This document shows, in pieces, positions 49,613-62,644 of a stretch of DNA of 64,000 nt; the first letter of the stretch is position 1, and each line of letters opens with the position of its first letter. A model generated the notes under the pieces. It made no database searches. It had not been told where the DNA came from and saw only the letters and a list, made by a program, of their open reading frames with translations. Made by a program: the position numbers and the translations under genes. The stretch spans positions 9,997,787 through 10,061,786 of the forward strand of contig CM074195.1 of the NCBI GenBank assembly GCA_037179385.1, read 5' to 3'. Origin of the DNA: Holothuria scabra. Lineage: Eukaryota > Echinodermata > Holothuroidea > Aspidochirotida > Holothuriidae.

Positions 49613-51663
49613 ATGAATTTGACCATTTTTGCATCAAGCCAGTCAATAACATTTAATGGAAGATGAAGACATTTAAATGCATTTAAGTTCTGGGAACCCA
49701 AGACCAATGCATTTGTCACTAAATTTAGCATTTTGATATTCTGTACCTTTTTCTTCATATTGTTCTGTAGTTTTGTTTGTGTGATACAAGAAGCGTACAA
49801 ATGACAACAATCAACATCACCCTCTTTTAAGTATTTCTTTATAACAGACAACCAACTTGAACCCATGCCCTCATTCATCTCTTCCTCTGAAGAAGGTTTA
49901 TCTTCCATCAGAATGCATTCCTACCCGACCACTAGTTTGTCTTTGATGTCACAGTCCTGGACCGCTGAGATCACTGACAGTACGTTACCAAGACTGACAG
50001 CATTACGCCTTGTATGACATCATGAATGTAGGACACGGTGGGGTTCCGCCACTGTGTACTTGTATTTGTGTTGACATGACAATGTGGTTGTATTAGCAGG
50101 GGGGGAACAACATTATTATGATCTCCTATGGGTTGGAACACACATGAAAACATCAGAGAAAGACTGTTTTGAATAACACTGTGTGATATAACAGTGTTTA
50201 CTATCTAAAGTTTTACTCAAAAGAGAGCCATTTCACAGCAATAGATTAAGGTAAAGAATGACCTTTTGACAAACCCAGGGGGAAATTTATTCCATTTGTC
50301 AATAGCAAATTTTCATTAAACATTTTAAGAAAATTATGAGGGCAATTAATCATTTGTTAAAAGCAGGTTAATTGGGTCTTAATACAGCCCCAGAGTTAAA
50401 GTGGCCAAATTTATGGAATGAAGTTTGTTCTAATTATTTTTAACTGTACAGTTAAGGGTGCAGCCTATCCCCACACCAAATGGATCTTTTAAATACCCTA
50501 AATGTTTATTGGAAAATCTATCTTGACAGAAAGAAAATCCCCTCAGGGTCCAATAAGCTATGAACAAAAAGTAGCCCAAAGTTTAACTCAACTAATTACT
50601 TCTTAGCAAAGCAAATTTTCAAAGGTAAAATTACCTTCAAGTCTTGTAATGAGTATACTTACTGCAACCTTTGCAAAAGTGTTTTGTTCAAAAGTTACAA
50701 AATTGACAAGAGTGTCAACTGAAGTACAAACAGGTAGGTCAACATCATATCATATATCACTATTTTCTCACACACTGACCACTTCGAGGACTGGCCTGAT
50801 ATCCTCTAAGTTTCAAGGCATCTCACAAGCTGTAGTGGCCAGTGAGCTTTATGTGACAGTTTGTCATGATCTTCGATTTAAAATGTAAGTGCGAATGAAA
50901 ACTCGAAATGGAGCAGAAATCCGATTTCTGCATCCCACTTCTTCTCTGCAAATGAATGTAATTGGGGTAAGTTTCGGGTTATGTTTCCCGTAAATGGAAC
51001 ACACGTTTTAGTAGTTGCAATGTTTCAATCAAAAACAAGATGCTGTAAACAAAGCATGAGGTTACGTTTAATGGAACCTCAATCAACGTTACATCAGTTT
51101 GATTAGCAAGAAATAAAAGACACAGCCAGAAATTCAATGAAGATCTAACAAGATCTAAGATTTGCCAACCCCAAAATATTTGAACTGGATGAGAAACACA
51201 ATTTACAACATAATGAATCTACAAAAGGGGAATTTTTGCCAATATAAAGTGAGGGTTTTCCCTAATCACTCACAAATTAGTCAAAGTTCCCTCCATGCAT
51301 CTCATCTAATTAACCCATCCTTAATTGTCACAAGCTGTGTGCTACATTCATTAGCTGTTAACTTCTTGTTACAAATTAGCAGGAACTGTAACATTCCAGC
51401 AGAGTGCTGCCCCTGTGGGCTGGGGGTTGTAGAACGATGCCCACGGTATTTCTCGCCTGTCATAGGAGGGGAATTAAAGGAAACCAAGCATGAACTTGAG
51501 GGATACTTGAAGATAAATTTGAACTTGAAATTTGTTATCGAGTTGACTAACACTATATATAACACATTTGTGTTGCTGTGTCGTTAGGTCTCATTGAACA
51601 AATCCAGCAGAGTGCTGCAAGAAATTGTCTATCACTTGAAGGGGCAGTAAGAGTTTAACAGAA

Positions 51664-51752
51664 AATATTAATATTAATATATTAATATTAATTATATTAA
51701 TATTGATATTGATATTTATATCAATATTAGTATTGTATATTAATATTAATCT
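51664..51752. repeat. AT-only palindromic block of ATTAAT / TTGATA units
   Basis: About 89 bp of ATTAAT-type repeats. The left arm of ATATTAATATTAAT units is mirrored on the right, with a middle of TTGATA and ATCAAT units. Likely to form cruciform structures. Confidence 0.9.
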
Positions 51753-52998
51753 TTTGTTTCAGCACCTCATTTTTACCTTCTAAACTGATTGTTGACCAGA
51801 CTATCTCAACACTGAAGAGGTCTTTCAGGTTAGAATACAGTATGTCTGCAAAGTGAGCGCTGTTAAATGCAAATATTTTTTGAGGAAATTCACCGATTCC
51901 TTGTATCTGTCATAGATTACCAAAATGACTGCAATTGAGATCTAAACAGGAATCACAGAATGCATTCTGGGAGATTAAAACTGGAGCAATTTCCTTGATT
52001 GACCCTCAAAAAATATTTCACATCTTTACTTAATCTATACTTTTATCAAGCCTACATCATTTGATTACACTTGTCATAAAGATTCATTTTGGATAAATTT
52101 TGAAATCATGACAACTGGACTCTTGTCATACTAAGCCGTTTCGTAATTTTTCCATCTCATCAATCAAATCTTCCCTGAAAACATTTCTGACAAACCGAAC
52201 ATTTTTTTTTTGCCAAACAAGTCCCCAAAACATTTCACAGTTATACATATTTAATCAAGTTTGGCAGTTTTCATACTATGTATACAAAGACATGTTTAGT
52301 ATTCCTTGTCAAAAGGCAATGATTCACGAATGATCAACATCAATTTACTCATGAAAATCCTTATATTTAACTTAATATCACTGACTGTAACACCAGAGGG
52401 CCACACAACTGAGAGCTGGTCTAGACCATCCCGACATATTCATTTTGGGGGAAAAGAAGGGAAAATTTTGAGTTTTTGACAGCATTCTCATGCAAGATGT
52501 CTCACTTTTGAAGGCATGCAATGCAAAGACTAATGTCCATCAACAATTGGCAAAATAGAAAAATGTGGGTGACAGATGTTTGCGATGACTGTACGACATA
52601 ATTATTATCAAGAATGATAGGATTGTTAAACTGAAGCGAGAGAATAGGCACGTGAGGGGACACAGATAGGGTAATGGTGTGAAAACTGGGCACTTTCATG
52701 TCTGTTGAAATAGTCAACTGAGGAGCTATAGAGAAAATGCATGCGGAAGTGTGAAATCAATTTTGAATGAAACCTCTCCATATCCAAAAATTCCTGATGA
52801 TCCCATATTATTTAGGTGGTCAGAATTATAACCTGGAGTCTGAATGCCAACTGAATTTGGAAGACTTTTCACATGAATGCAGAACTGGACAGATATGACT
52901 GAGACGATCTTATGGCTATATTAGTTCGCTTACCAACTTCGCTGTGTGTACATGTTGAATATCTATCTTTAAATTTCAACTTACAATAACTTTGGCCA

Positions 52999-53038
52999 TT
53001 TTTTATTATTTTATTTTTTATTTTTATTTTTTTTTTTT
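52999..53038. repeat. T-rich low-complexity tract
   Basis: Forty bases of T with scattered A. No element end or target duplication was recognised around it. Confidence 0.85.
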
Positions 53039-56000
53039 GCAGTCTTCACCCAACCTGTCCGAAAGTCTATTACAATATGCAAAAGACAGCAAAACTATAC
53101 CTATTACTAAAAAAATTTTCCTTTGGTTCAAGCTAGTTCACAAGGAACTTTGCTTTTCAGGCTAACAGATTTAGAATGGAATTTTGTTAAGTGTGGAACA
53201 AATTTATGCAAAGTCAGCCAGCCGCTTCACTGCTGTAACCTGCACACTGACCTTCCGCTCAAGGCAACCCAAGTTCTTACCAATGACATTTACAGATTGT
53301 TGTATGCCCTAAGGTAACGAGACCTTACTCTCTGTGGTAGCAAATTTAATTTTAAGGTGTAGCAAATATTCCAAAAATGTAACTTACATGTTTGCAATAA
53401 GCTAAATTATGGCAAGGAAAGAGTTCAAAATGGCCCATAACGACAAGGAGATTGTAACTAAAATTGGGAAGAAAAGTAAAAATTTGCAAGTTGCCAAGTA
53501 CACTTAGTTAAAATAACTGATTAATAATCAGTTTTATACCTAACCACCACATCCCAGCCTGTCAAAAGAGTTACAACTCAAAAGAAAAAAATTGTCCCAC
53601 ATTCCTAATAGACAATTAGGGCAATGTGAAGGCATGGTGCTGAAACTACCAAGAGTAGCTTAGATGTAGCAAGGGGTAAGTCTGCGTGCCATGTGAATCC
53701 TTACAAGTCGCAATCAAAGATGCAAAGAGAATCATAACTAATCAAACAAAGCTTGCATTTTTCACAGGTTGGAAACTTCAACACAAAACAACAAATTTTG
53801 AAGAAAACTGTATGCAATACATCTCACAAAGAATTTCCAACAAATTTTTACAGAAGGTTTAGTTTTGTCAATTTAAAGAACTGATAAAACAAGCACAACT
53901 TCATAAAAATTAGCATGAAAGCCCATTTATAAACAATTAGCTCTCAAGGGATTAATTTAGGGAGGGGGAGATGGGCTTACTTGAATTTACCCATTTTCTG
54001 ATGTTATTTTTGGATGTTTTCAGTGTTTTTAATGTTTCTTAAACTAAATCTGCCTGTGCACATTCTTTTTCACATAGTAAAAAGTAAATTAATTCTTCTT
54101 TATAATTAATATTTACTTTAAAACTTAAACCACAAAAGATTTATCATTCTTTCAACTCATTCTTTCAACAAATGACTTTAAGATACTCTTTTTTCAACTT
54201 CAAATGCTAAAAATAAATTTCTAGAATGATAACATATTGTAGCAGAGGCATTGATGAAACTCAATAAATGTTGCCAGCACTGACAAATAAAAATTAATAT
54301 CAAATGGAAGTAGCAAGGCATCACACATTACATCCATGCTGCTTCTAAAAGCTAAACAAAGTGATTCAGATAATAGACAGAAAATTACAAATCACAGACC
54401 AAAAAAATATGAAACCACTTAAAATTCCTTTAAAATAAATATGTGCCAGCCTTTAAGAAATTGTAGATAGCTGAAGAGATATTCCTTTCTCTTCTTGTCA
54501 TTCAAAGCACACAAAGGCGATTATATCTCATCTTTGAAATTCAATGAAGACAATAGCACTAGCAATAGATCATACCAAAAGTTTTCAAACTTTTCCTTTT
54601 TCTTTTTAAAAAAAAATGAGGACAGTTGGATAAATTTAAGTCTTCATCACCTACAAGGAATTCTGAACATGAAAATGTGGAAACACACTGGGGAATACAG
54701 ACAACAACTTGAATTTGTATCAACTCTAAAGACTTCAGTTTTAAATTTCTGTCTCTTTTCATCTCGATTCCCTCTTAACTAGTCATGTATTATTTATGGG
54801 ACTGGCTGTCTCCTGGGCAGAGGAACAGTTCTGACACAAATAGCTCCATCTCAACTGGGAAGAGGTTTATTGAGATGCAGAGAGGGATCGGAGGTGATTC
54901 GCATGGACAGAGGATTGAGAGGAAAGAAAATGAAAAGGTCAGATTCCTTCTATGGCAGATAGTAAAGACTTGAGCGGATACACTTCAGTTTAACTCAATT
55001 AATCCAGTACTCACATAATTAATGTATCAGAGCTGTGCATTATCCGCCATGAATTTCAACCATTTGACTTTAAACAGCCAGCAACACTTGCAGGTTTGCC
55101 TTCTCAAAATTTCATTTTTAATGTTTGCAGACAGTCTCTTTGCAGTCTTTGCAAATTTCAGTCTAAAAAGCCTATGATGAAGCCTGCATTTTAAATAGGT
55201 CAGATGGGAACCATTAGTCTAAAGGAGTTCCTTGCAACCATCTACCATCTCTACAAACAGAAGCTGCAACTTTTAAAGATAAACACTGCCATCAAAACTT
55301 TGTTTGACAAATCTATCATAATATCCCCTTCTCCCCAACTCCAGCTACAGATATTCCCCCTTCAGCTAGATCCTTGGGCCAGAGATCTTAATTCTTCTTC
55401 ATGATCATCATGACAACTTTCTTTTTGATAAATTTATATGATCAAGAGAACAACTGCTTGGAATGCTTTTAACAGAAATGCAGGCACCCCAATCTGAATT
55501 AGGATGTATCTCATAATACTTATTTGTGAATAAATTTATTAATCATGTGACCATACTTTTGTAAGTACATTTTTAAATAACAGGAGAATAACCCTTTGTT
55601 TCACCGCTTTTGTTTACAAGTTATGCATATACACAGTGAAAAGTACTTTGTGCAGCAAATACGAAAATTGCTCAGTTTTTCAAGGGAATTTGGGGGTCAC
55701 CTCTGGAATACATGTGAAATAAGCTTCATAATGTTTTGAAATAACCTTCAGAAACCTGTTCTAGCTGTTGCTTTTTGGGAAAACAATATCAAATTTGGAT
55801 ACTATAATACCATTTTTAACCATGGTTAATTCAACATAAATTTTAAGCATGGCTATGGTCTTAATTTTTGTTTTCCAAACGTTAATTCATTCCTCCTACT
55901 GTAGCCTGCCTCCACCAAGGAGCTAGTCAGCTCTCCATCACAAAGTATCAACCAGAGCACAGTAAACTACAAAGTGTCGAATACATCATCCTAATGATGC

Positions 56001-56520
56001 CTTCTGGGCATAACTCTGTTTCCATGACAATATAAAAGAGCAGCATACTGTGACTTTCATACTCTCTTCATTTAATTTTAATGCCTGCAAAATTCAAGCA
56101 AAAAGTTGTGAAAACAACAGGGACCTTGAGCGTGATGTGCTAGTAATCCTCTACTTAACATAAGTATACTTAAAAACATCACAAGAAAATCTTCCCAATA
56201 ACTAGCAAGCCTCAGGCTTTTAGAAATTTTTTACCTTCAACAACTTACATAATTTTCTAAAGTATCAACTTTGTTAAATCAGCCAGCCTTTTAAAGATTG
56301 ATCAAGGTGTCTTTTATTACTCGGCAATACTGACAGCTGTACATTAGATAACTTGTTGTTGGAAAAATGACATTTTGAGATACCCATCTATTTCTAAGAT
56401 GATCGCAGCAGTAAACTGAAACTCGCATCAGAAAATGGGTTTTTTTCAAAGAGGCTTGAAAGATAGGCTGATATTATAGCTTGTGCATACATTGATTCCT
56501 AACTAAGGAGTCATTCCCAA

Positions 56521-56532
56521 CCCCCCCCCCCC
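56521..56532. repeat. C homopolymer run (12)
   Basis: Uninterrupted C run. Confidence 0.95.
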
Positions 56533-58667
56533 AACAAAATTTCCACACATAATTTAGTACTCTACCATCTTCCAAAAACAATTCCTCTCTCTAAATTTAT
56601 TTAAAACTAATGATGCCTTAATTCCTTCTAATTACCATTTTCCAGTATCTTTATCCTATATTACACACCCTGAACCAATATCATTTTCTAATTTCTCCTT
56701 TGATGTTGACCCAGGATATGAGACTGAACTTCCCAGATGACCAGATCGAAGAAATGAATGAACTTAGGTTCAATATCAGACACAACGGAGCCTAAGTACC
56801 GGTCAATAACTTGAATACCATCAAGAAATTCGCCCACAACATTTCTTTGCATACGCTATTTTTATTTTGGGTAAATGGAAAAGACTTGTTTTATTGTACT
56901 GAGTCTGTTGATAAGCTCCTTTTCATTCTTTTCTAGTCAATTTAATCAGGCTTTTATGAGACAGAGAAGTTATCACACACGGATGCCAGAAACAAAATCT
57001 ACCGACAAATTGAGCACAGGGCATGAAAGTCACGAATCCATTTTGTGTTCCAAGCAATGCAGTGTGCAACTTAATGAAAACATTGGTTATAATCTAAAGA
57101 AAAGCGAAGTAAATCACTACCAGGCAAAAGAGCTTTATATATGGATGATTTGGTTGAATTCCTTCAGTAGTGTAGTCTCTTTTTCATCTGTTGGACAAAC
57201 AAGTTGGAAGTCAACAAACTGCCAAAATGTCCGGAAAACACTCACGAAAAATTATAAAAAAACAACTTTGTCTTGGGCAAAACTGGAAGGTTATATAAAT
57301 TTTAGTTTGTACTAATAAATAGGTGAAAAGGCTACATAAATCCATATCAACCGTTCTTCCAATTTTTTTCCAGTAAACACTGCATAGGAAGAGACGTAAA
57401 CAAGAATTTACCACTTCAAGGTCAACATCATTTCACAACACAGGCTAAGAATTGCATGAAATTCATGATTTTGTTGCTGGAATGAAAGTATCAATAAGAT
57501 AATCTCCCCGCTAACCTACTTCCCATTCCATTCCCCTTCCCCCTTTAGCTTCTATCTATCTTTCATTGAAATACCACAAATATCAGAAACCTCATATCTT
57601 ATGCAACTGCTAAACAGAGAATCAGGTGAATGTTGGTTTGGTTAAAGTGTAGACCTTTTGCCCCACTAAAAAAGAGGCGCTTTTGGAAAAAGTCTATTTC
57701 TATGGGACTGAGGACCTTGTGAGGTCACCAAAAACACCACTGGTGTCCATACCGTGGTAGCTGTCAGGTACTGTACATGGTGACATTGGAATTCCATGAC
57801 AATTTAACACACTCATCACCCATGATTTAGAAATGTGACGCTGAATTTACTAACAGGTGTGTCCTACCCAATGTCACAACCAAGGTCCAATTTACCCCAA
57901 TACTGATCCAAATATGCAAGCAATGCGGTTCACACTGTGTTAAACATCTGTTTTTCGCATCAAAATACCATCAGGTTTCTGTTTCCATTTGCTTCGATTT
58001 ACCTAAATTTTTACGAAAATTGAAAATCCACATGAACCAAAGACATTTCTTCCACTTAATTCTGTTTTTCCCTTCTACAATTAATTGTTTGAAAGTCAAG
58101 ACAGAACTTTATGGAAATTGAAGGAGAGTGACTTCTTACCAAAGATATTCATGCATGCTCATTGAAACATACAAACCATTTTTTTTATGATAAGGAAACA
58201 TTTCTATTGCTCCGATGTTAAAATTGAGGAATTTGACTTAAAATGTCTAAGGTAATGTTTGACCAATACAAAGATGAATATTATCTATCTACCTCAGCCC
58301 ATTATTTTATGTTGAATTTTTAAGAAAATCTGCAAAGATTCTTTCCAGAAAACAAGGACAAAAGAAAGGCTCTTCTATCACATAAAAAATATAACATTCA
58401 CAAAAATGGGACCTCATATTTGCTAATTCCCCCTCTGTGGCCAATGCACTCTCTTGTTTCAATGACAGGGCCCATCTTCGAAAAACCTACAAACCTAGAT
58501 ACATGATTACTGAAACCTAAAGCCATATCAATTACAGGTCAAGCTAAAATGTTTCCAAAAATCTTGTAAAAACTTTCTTACAGCCTTCAAAAGGACCTTT
58601 CATCTATATCAGGTGTCTATCAAGTACCAATCCATTTACTTTACACAAAATTTGATCATCATAAACC

Positions 58668-58699
58668 AAAAAAAAAACAAAACAAAACAAAACAAAAAA
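58668..58699. repeat. (AAAAC)n tract
   Basis: A run of A followed by repeated AAAAC or CAAAA units. It could be a retroposon tail, but no SINE or LINE body was recognised beside it. Confidence 0.9.
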
Positions 58700-59059
58700 G
58701 GGCAGAAAATTACAAACATGCCCACACAGAGAGGCAGTTCAATTGTCATTATATGTGCAATAACCTCCCTTTCTCTTACATGTTGAGGATTACCTAAAGA
58801 GGCTTAGGTAATTATGGTGCAACAGAAGCTCAAAAAAACTTGAGGAAAGACAGACTCAAGAAACAAAATGGTGCTGTTTTTAAACTTGACAAAAGTATAA
58901 CAGAGGAAGGGAGATTTAGTACAAAGTGAGAGTGTGCCTTCAAACACAACAAAAACGCATGAAAAACGTCCTGACAAACTTTTCTTGCATAACGAGAAGT
59001 TCTTAAAGGTGTTAGACTGCCTTACATACAAGACAAACTATGTACAGCATATTGAACAC

Positions 59060-59575
59060 TTAAAGGGCAGGAGCAGTCATCCCAAATCGAACAAGTGTAG
59101 TAGACTGTTCAGTTTCATGATTGGCTGTTGTTAGCCATGTGACAATGCTTTTTCTCTTCAAATGTGAAATTTACCAAAAATAACTGTTTGGTTTACCTTG
59201 AATATGCAACAGAAAAGTCATAAAATGTATAATCCCCAAAACTCCCTGCCACCAGACAAAAGGACTGGTCAGAATCACGAAGATTGACGTTGAAAATAGC
59301 TGAATTTTACCAGACGATTTTTCCACACGTGTAAACACGATTATAGGCAAAAACGAGAAGGAAGTAGCCAGGGTAAAGGGTGCCCTCATTAGGTAGGGGT
59401 TACCACGGTGTTATTAGGTTTTTGCCAGACTGTTATTGCAGGCAATTACAATATACATAGGTCAACAGGAGGTAGGGAGGAGCGAAATAGACTTAAAGGT
59501 ACTGTGAAGAGAAATAAGATGAAAATTGAGTTGTTTAGCTTTTTCTTCAAAATAAGTTTGGGGGGCTGCTCTTAA
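59060..59575 (-). mobile_element. Family B MITE split by a ~264-bp insertion
   Basis: Left part starts TTAAAGGGCAGGAGCAGTCA and runs through CATGATTGGCTGTTGTTA and TTGAATATGCAACAGAAAAG to about 59227. The right part resumes near 59492 with TTAAAGGTACTGTGAAGAGA and ends GGGGGGCTGCTCTTAA, missing the usual GCCC before TTAA. Confidence 0.82.
59228..59491. mobile_element. Insertion within a family B MITE, ending in motif C
   Basis: Foreign sequence of about 264 bp lying inside the element at 59060-59575. Its last part (59437-59491) carries CAATTACAATATACATAGG and GGAGGTAGGGAGGAGCG, related to motif C elsewhere. No clear terminal inverted repeat or target-site duplication could be drawn by eye. 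Confidence 0.5.
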
Positions 59576-60250
59576 AATCATACAAGATAGCAACTCTATG
59601 TCAGAAGTTCTGCAACTCTTTGGACAAATTACTGTACAGTGCACCACTACATGTCAGCTATTAACTTGTACAACAACAACCAATTAATGTACGAGATCTC
59701 AAGCTGAGAACGACTAGCGAGCATATCGCAGTGGTAAATCGTATGACACTTTGGACACAGTATTTTATTGCTTACTTCAATGACCACAATACGCAGACTT
59801 GCATCAAATACTGCAGAGATTCACCCTCTGACATTAGCGCCAATGCTTAATTATACTAAGTTTTGACTGTGACAATATTTACACCCTATGTGTCAGCGTT
59901 GGATACCACAGGTGCAGCTGACACTGAAGACCAACCACCAATCACAACGCACTATATGTGTACATAATGGAACATGTGTTCAGTAGAAAGAGAGTAGATA
60001 CAAACAATAACATTTCTGCAGATATGTAGAATTTACACAAAAAGGGGCAACCAGGAATAAATCATCTCCCTCTCCTTTCCCACACTAACTGGCTACCAAC
60101 AACTCCTTACTTGCAAAGGTCACACCAAATGTTCCCTCAAGTTGCTATGTGAGAATTAAATGCTGCGCAATTATTTCATTTAAAATGTACTAACATGGCA
60201 TTCAAAGAAAATAAATGAAAGTACAACAAAGACTTGTAGGAAATGAGGTG

Positions 60251-60319
60251 CCCAACCCCTCCCCCCCAAAAATTTTTTATACATATCCCCCACCCCCTTC
60301 CCCCACCCCCCAAAAAAAC
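60251..60319. repeat. C-rich low-complexity segment
   Basis: Blocks of C interrupted by AAAAATTTTTT and ACATAT, ending CACCCCCCAAAAAAACA. No gene. Confidence 0.85.
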
Positions 60320-62630
60320 AATGTTGTCCATATATCATGGGACTAAACAGGGTACAGGGAAGGTGTTTAAAAGGATATGAGAGAGAGAGAGATCAGGACT
60401 ATGAATTCTTGGATGAAAAAGAAATCTTATGACTTAAGACTATGAACTAATGAACATAAATTTACTGGCCATTTCAAGTCAACTGAAGTCTCCCTGTCTA
60501 CATTAGCAACGTCACATCTTCTTGGAGCTATTTGAAGATATACTCAGTTTGTCACCTGACAATAAACACTACCAACACATTTTGGTCATAAAACTGTAGA
60601 ATCATGTTCTAATTGTCACTCTGAGTTCAATTAAATGGCAATCTGTTTTAATTTATCCTGCTTGATTGGGTTACTGTCAGCTAGAGGTCTGTCAATTTAA
60701 CACTGTTCAACACGAAACAAAACACGCCAGCTCTGATGCAAGCATGAACTAGCAAGCTAACTTCCTCTCAGCATGATAGTCTCTGTTCATTTAATGATTC
60801 TTTAACCTTCTCTTTCACAAGAGATGCATAGAACCTGCCAATCCAAAAGCATCCCTTCGTCTCTGCACAAAAACACTTCATCACTCCCACATTAGCGAAA
60901 TTACAACAATTCCAACAGTGCAGAGAGTCAGACGAAAATTTTCTTACCAAAACAGCCAAAGCTTGGGAACTGAGAACGATATAGCATAATCAGGTTACAA
61001 AGTGTTTTCATGTGCCACCTTTCAACAATCCCACTGAGTTGAACAGGGAAGAGCAGGTGCATGGGAAAGCCCCAGGCAATGCAAAGTTTCAACCACGTCA
61101 ATTTTTGATAGGAAATATGTATGGAAGGATACAGGGATAGGCTGGTAAATTCAACATAGTATTAAAAGATGTGCACAGACACTGACAAAATTGCCATTTT
61201 CCCTTCCATTATCTTTAAAAGAATTTAATTCTTGGTTTATCATAAGTTGACTTCCTTGAAACAGAAATTTTAGTATTAACCAAAAGAAATACACCTTTAA
61301 GGTCAGATGACTTCAATAATAATTCACCTTACAGGTTACAGATAATTTCCAGAAAATGATAGGACAGTGCATACCCAGCTTTCAGCCACCAATAACATAC
61401 TTAAAATTTAACTAAATCGCATGGACCATGAGGTGAGGAAACAAGGTTTAATGCAAGTTGGGGAAACATTCACAAATTGCAGAGGACCATTTTACACCAG
61501 ACCACTGGTGGGTCCATGGTGAATCAATGAATTACTTCCTCACCTTGAACAAGTTGAATTAATCAAGATCCACAACTGATGTTTCCCCCATCCTTTCCCC
61601 TTCCCATTAGCCATATTCCTTGCATATCTGCAAACAAGTGCATGAGCCAAAAAAAGTCTTATTGTAAACACTGACCCATCTATGACTGATGAATATTTTC
61701 TCCTTGTGTTTCCCCCTCCTGACAAGACAGCATGTGTTATTGGGTGTTATGTTTTTATACAAAAACAGAATGTCACCTTTGACCTTTCACTTGTGCACTT
61801 GTTTGCAAACAGATGAGCCTGAAAACTTCTTCAAAGGTGTTCAGATTAATATGACATCTAATACAGTTTGATAGCTGAAAATATTCTCATCAACATAGCT
61901 AACTCAAAAAAATTTTTAAACATCCACTCACATGCTCTGGCTTGAGACGTGCAATATTGGAGTCACGCTGTGAAGCTATCTGGGACCTGCTAACTTAATT
62001 CACAGCCTATTTAAAATAGTACCTACTCCCTGTTCCAAAAATAAGATCCAATTTAAGACCTTGCAAAATATACCAGCCATGAAGTCATAGCCAAAAATAT
62101 GAGCTCAGCTCGAAACCATTTGGGCCAACAATTTTGAGAACATGAAAATCTTTTTGATTGAAATTTTGATTGGAAGAAATCGGAACACGGCAACGTAAAA
62201 ATTCAATTATGTACCTTCCAGACCCAGCACAACTGCAAAATCTCTCATACGATACAATTTTCTGTTATTAAAGTCAATCTAGTCCTGTAAACACCTTATA
62301 AAAATGTATTTTTTTCCTCTCAAAATTATTTCCCCAGACCTCCCACAGAATATGAAACAGATTAGATTCCACAAATCATATTGTCTCAAGGAGTTCAAAC
62401 CTGTGCTGAAATCTAATAAGTTGCAAAATAGACAGCGTGCATGCAGGTACAGTTCATTCTTGGTGGTCAAAAAATTTATTGTCCCTAATGACAGGTGTGA
62501 TGAGGGCTGTTTGCAGATATTGTAGTAGTTAGCTGCACTTGCTCTCTATATATTGCTGTAGGACTGCTCTTCCATCTCCAGTCAAGTATGTAAATCATGC
62601 AAGTCTATAGCCAAGGGTCAGAGGACAAAG

Positions 62631-62644
62631 CCCCCCCCCCCCCC
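62631..62644. repeat. C homopolymer run (14)
   Basis: Uninterrupted C run. Confidence 0.95.

Larger units (their letters stand above)
49613..59059. other. Gene-free stretch
   Basis: Unique AT-rich sequence with the AT palindrome at 51664, the T-rich tract at 52999, the C run at 56521 and the AAAAC tract at 58668. The plus frame 56875-57315 is the longest open frame and is unassigned. Confidence 0.5.

Noticed and set aside
49609..49908. 99-codon minus frame with an acidic start (MEDKPSSEEEMNEGMG)
   Set aside because: Its stop lies in the terminal TTAA of the adjoining MITE and an in-frame stop sits just before its start. No splice sites or homology were seen, so coding status is unsupported.
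51162..51587. 141-codon plus frame
   Set aside because: No recognisable motif; a competing frame on the opposite strand is also open (51302-51565), as expected by chance.
58668..58699. Possible retroposon poly(A)-like tail
   Set aside because: No reverse transcriptase, tRNA-like head or target-site duplication was recognised beside the AAAAC tract.
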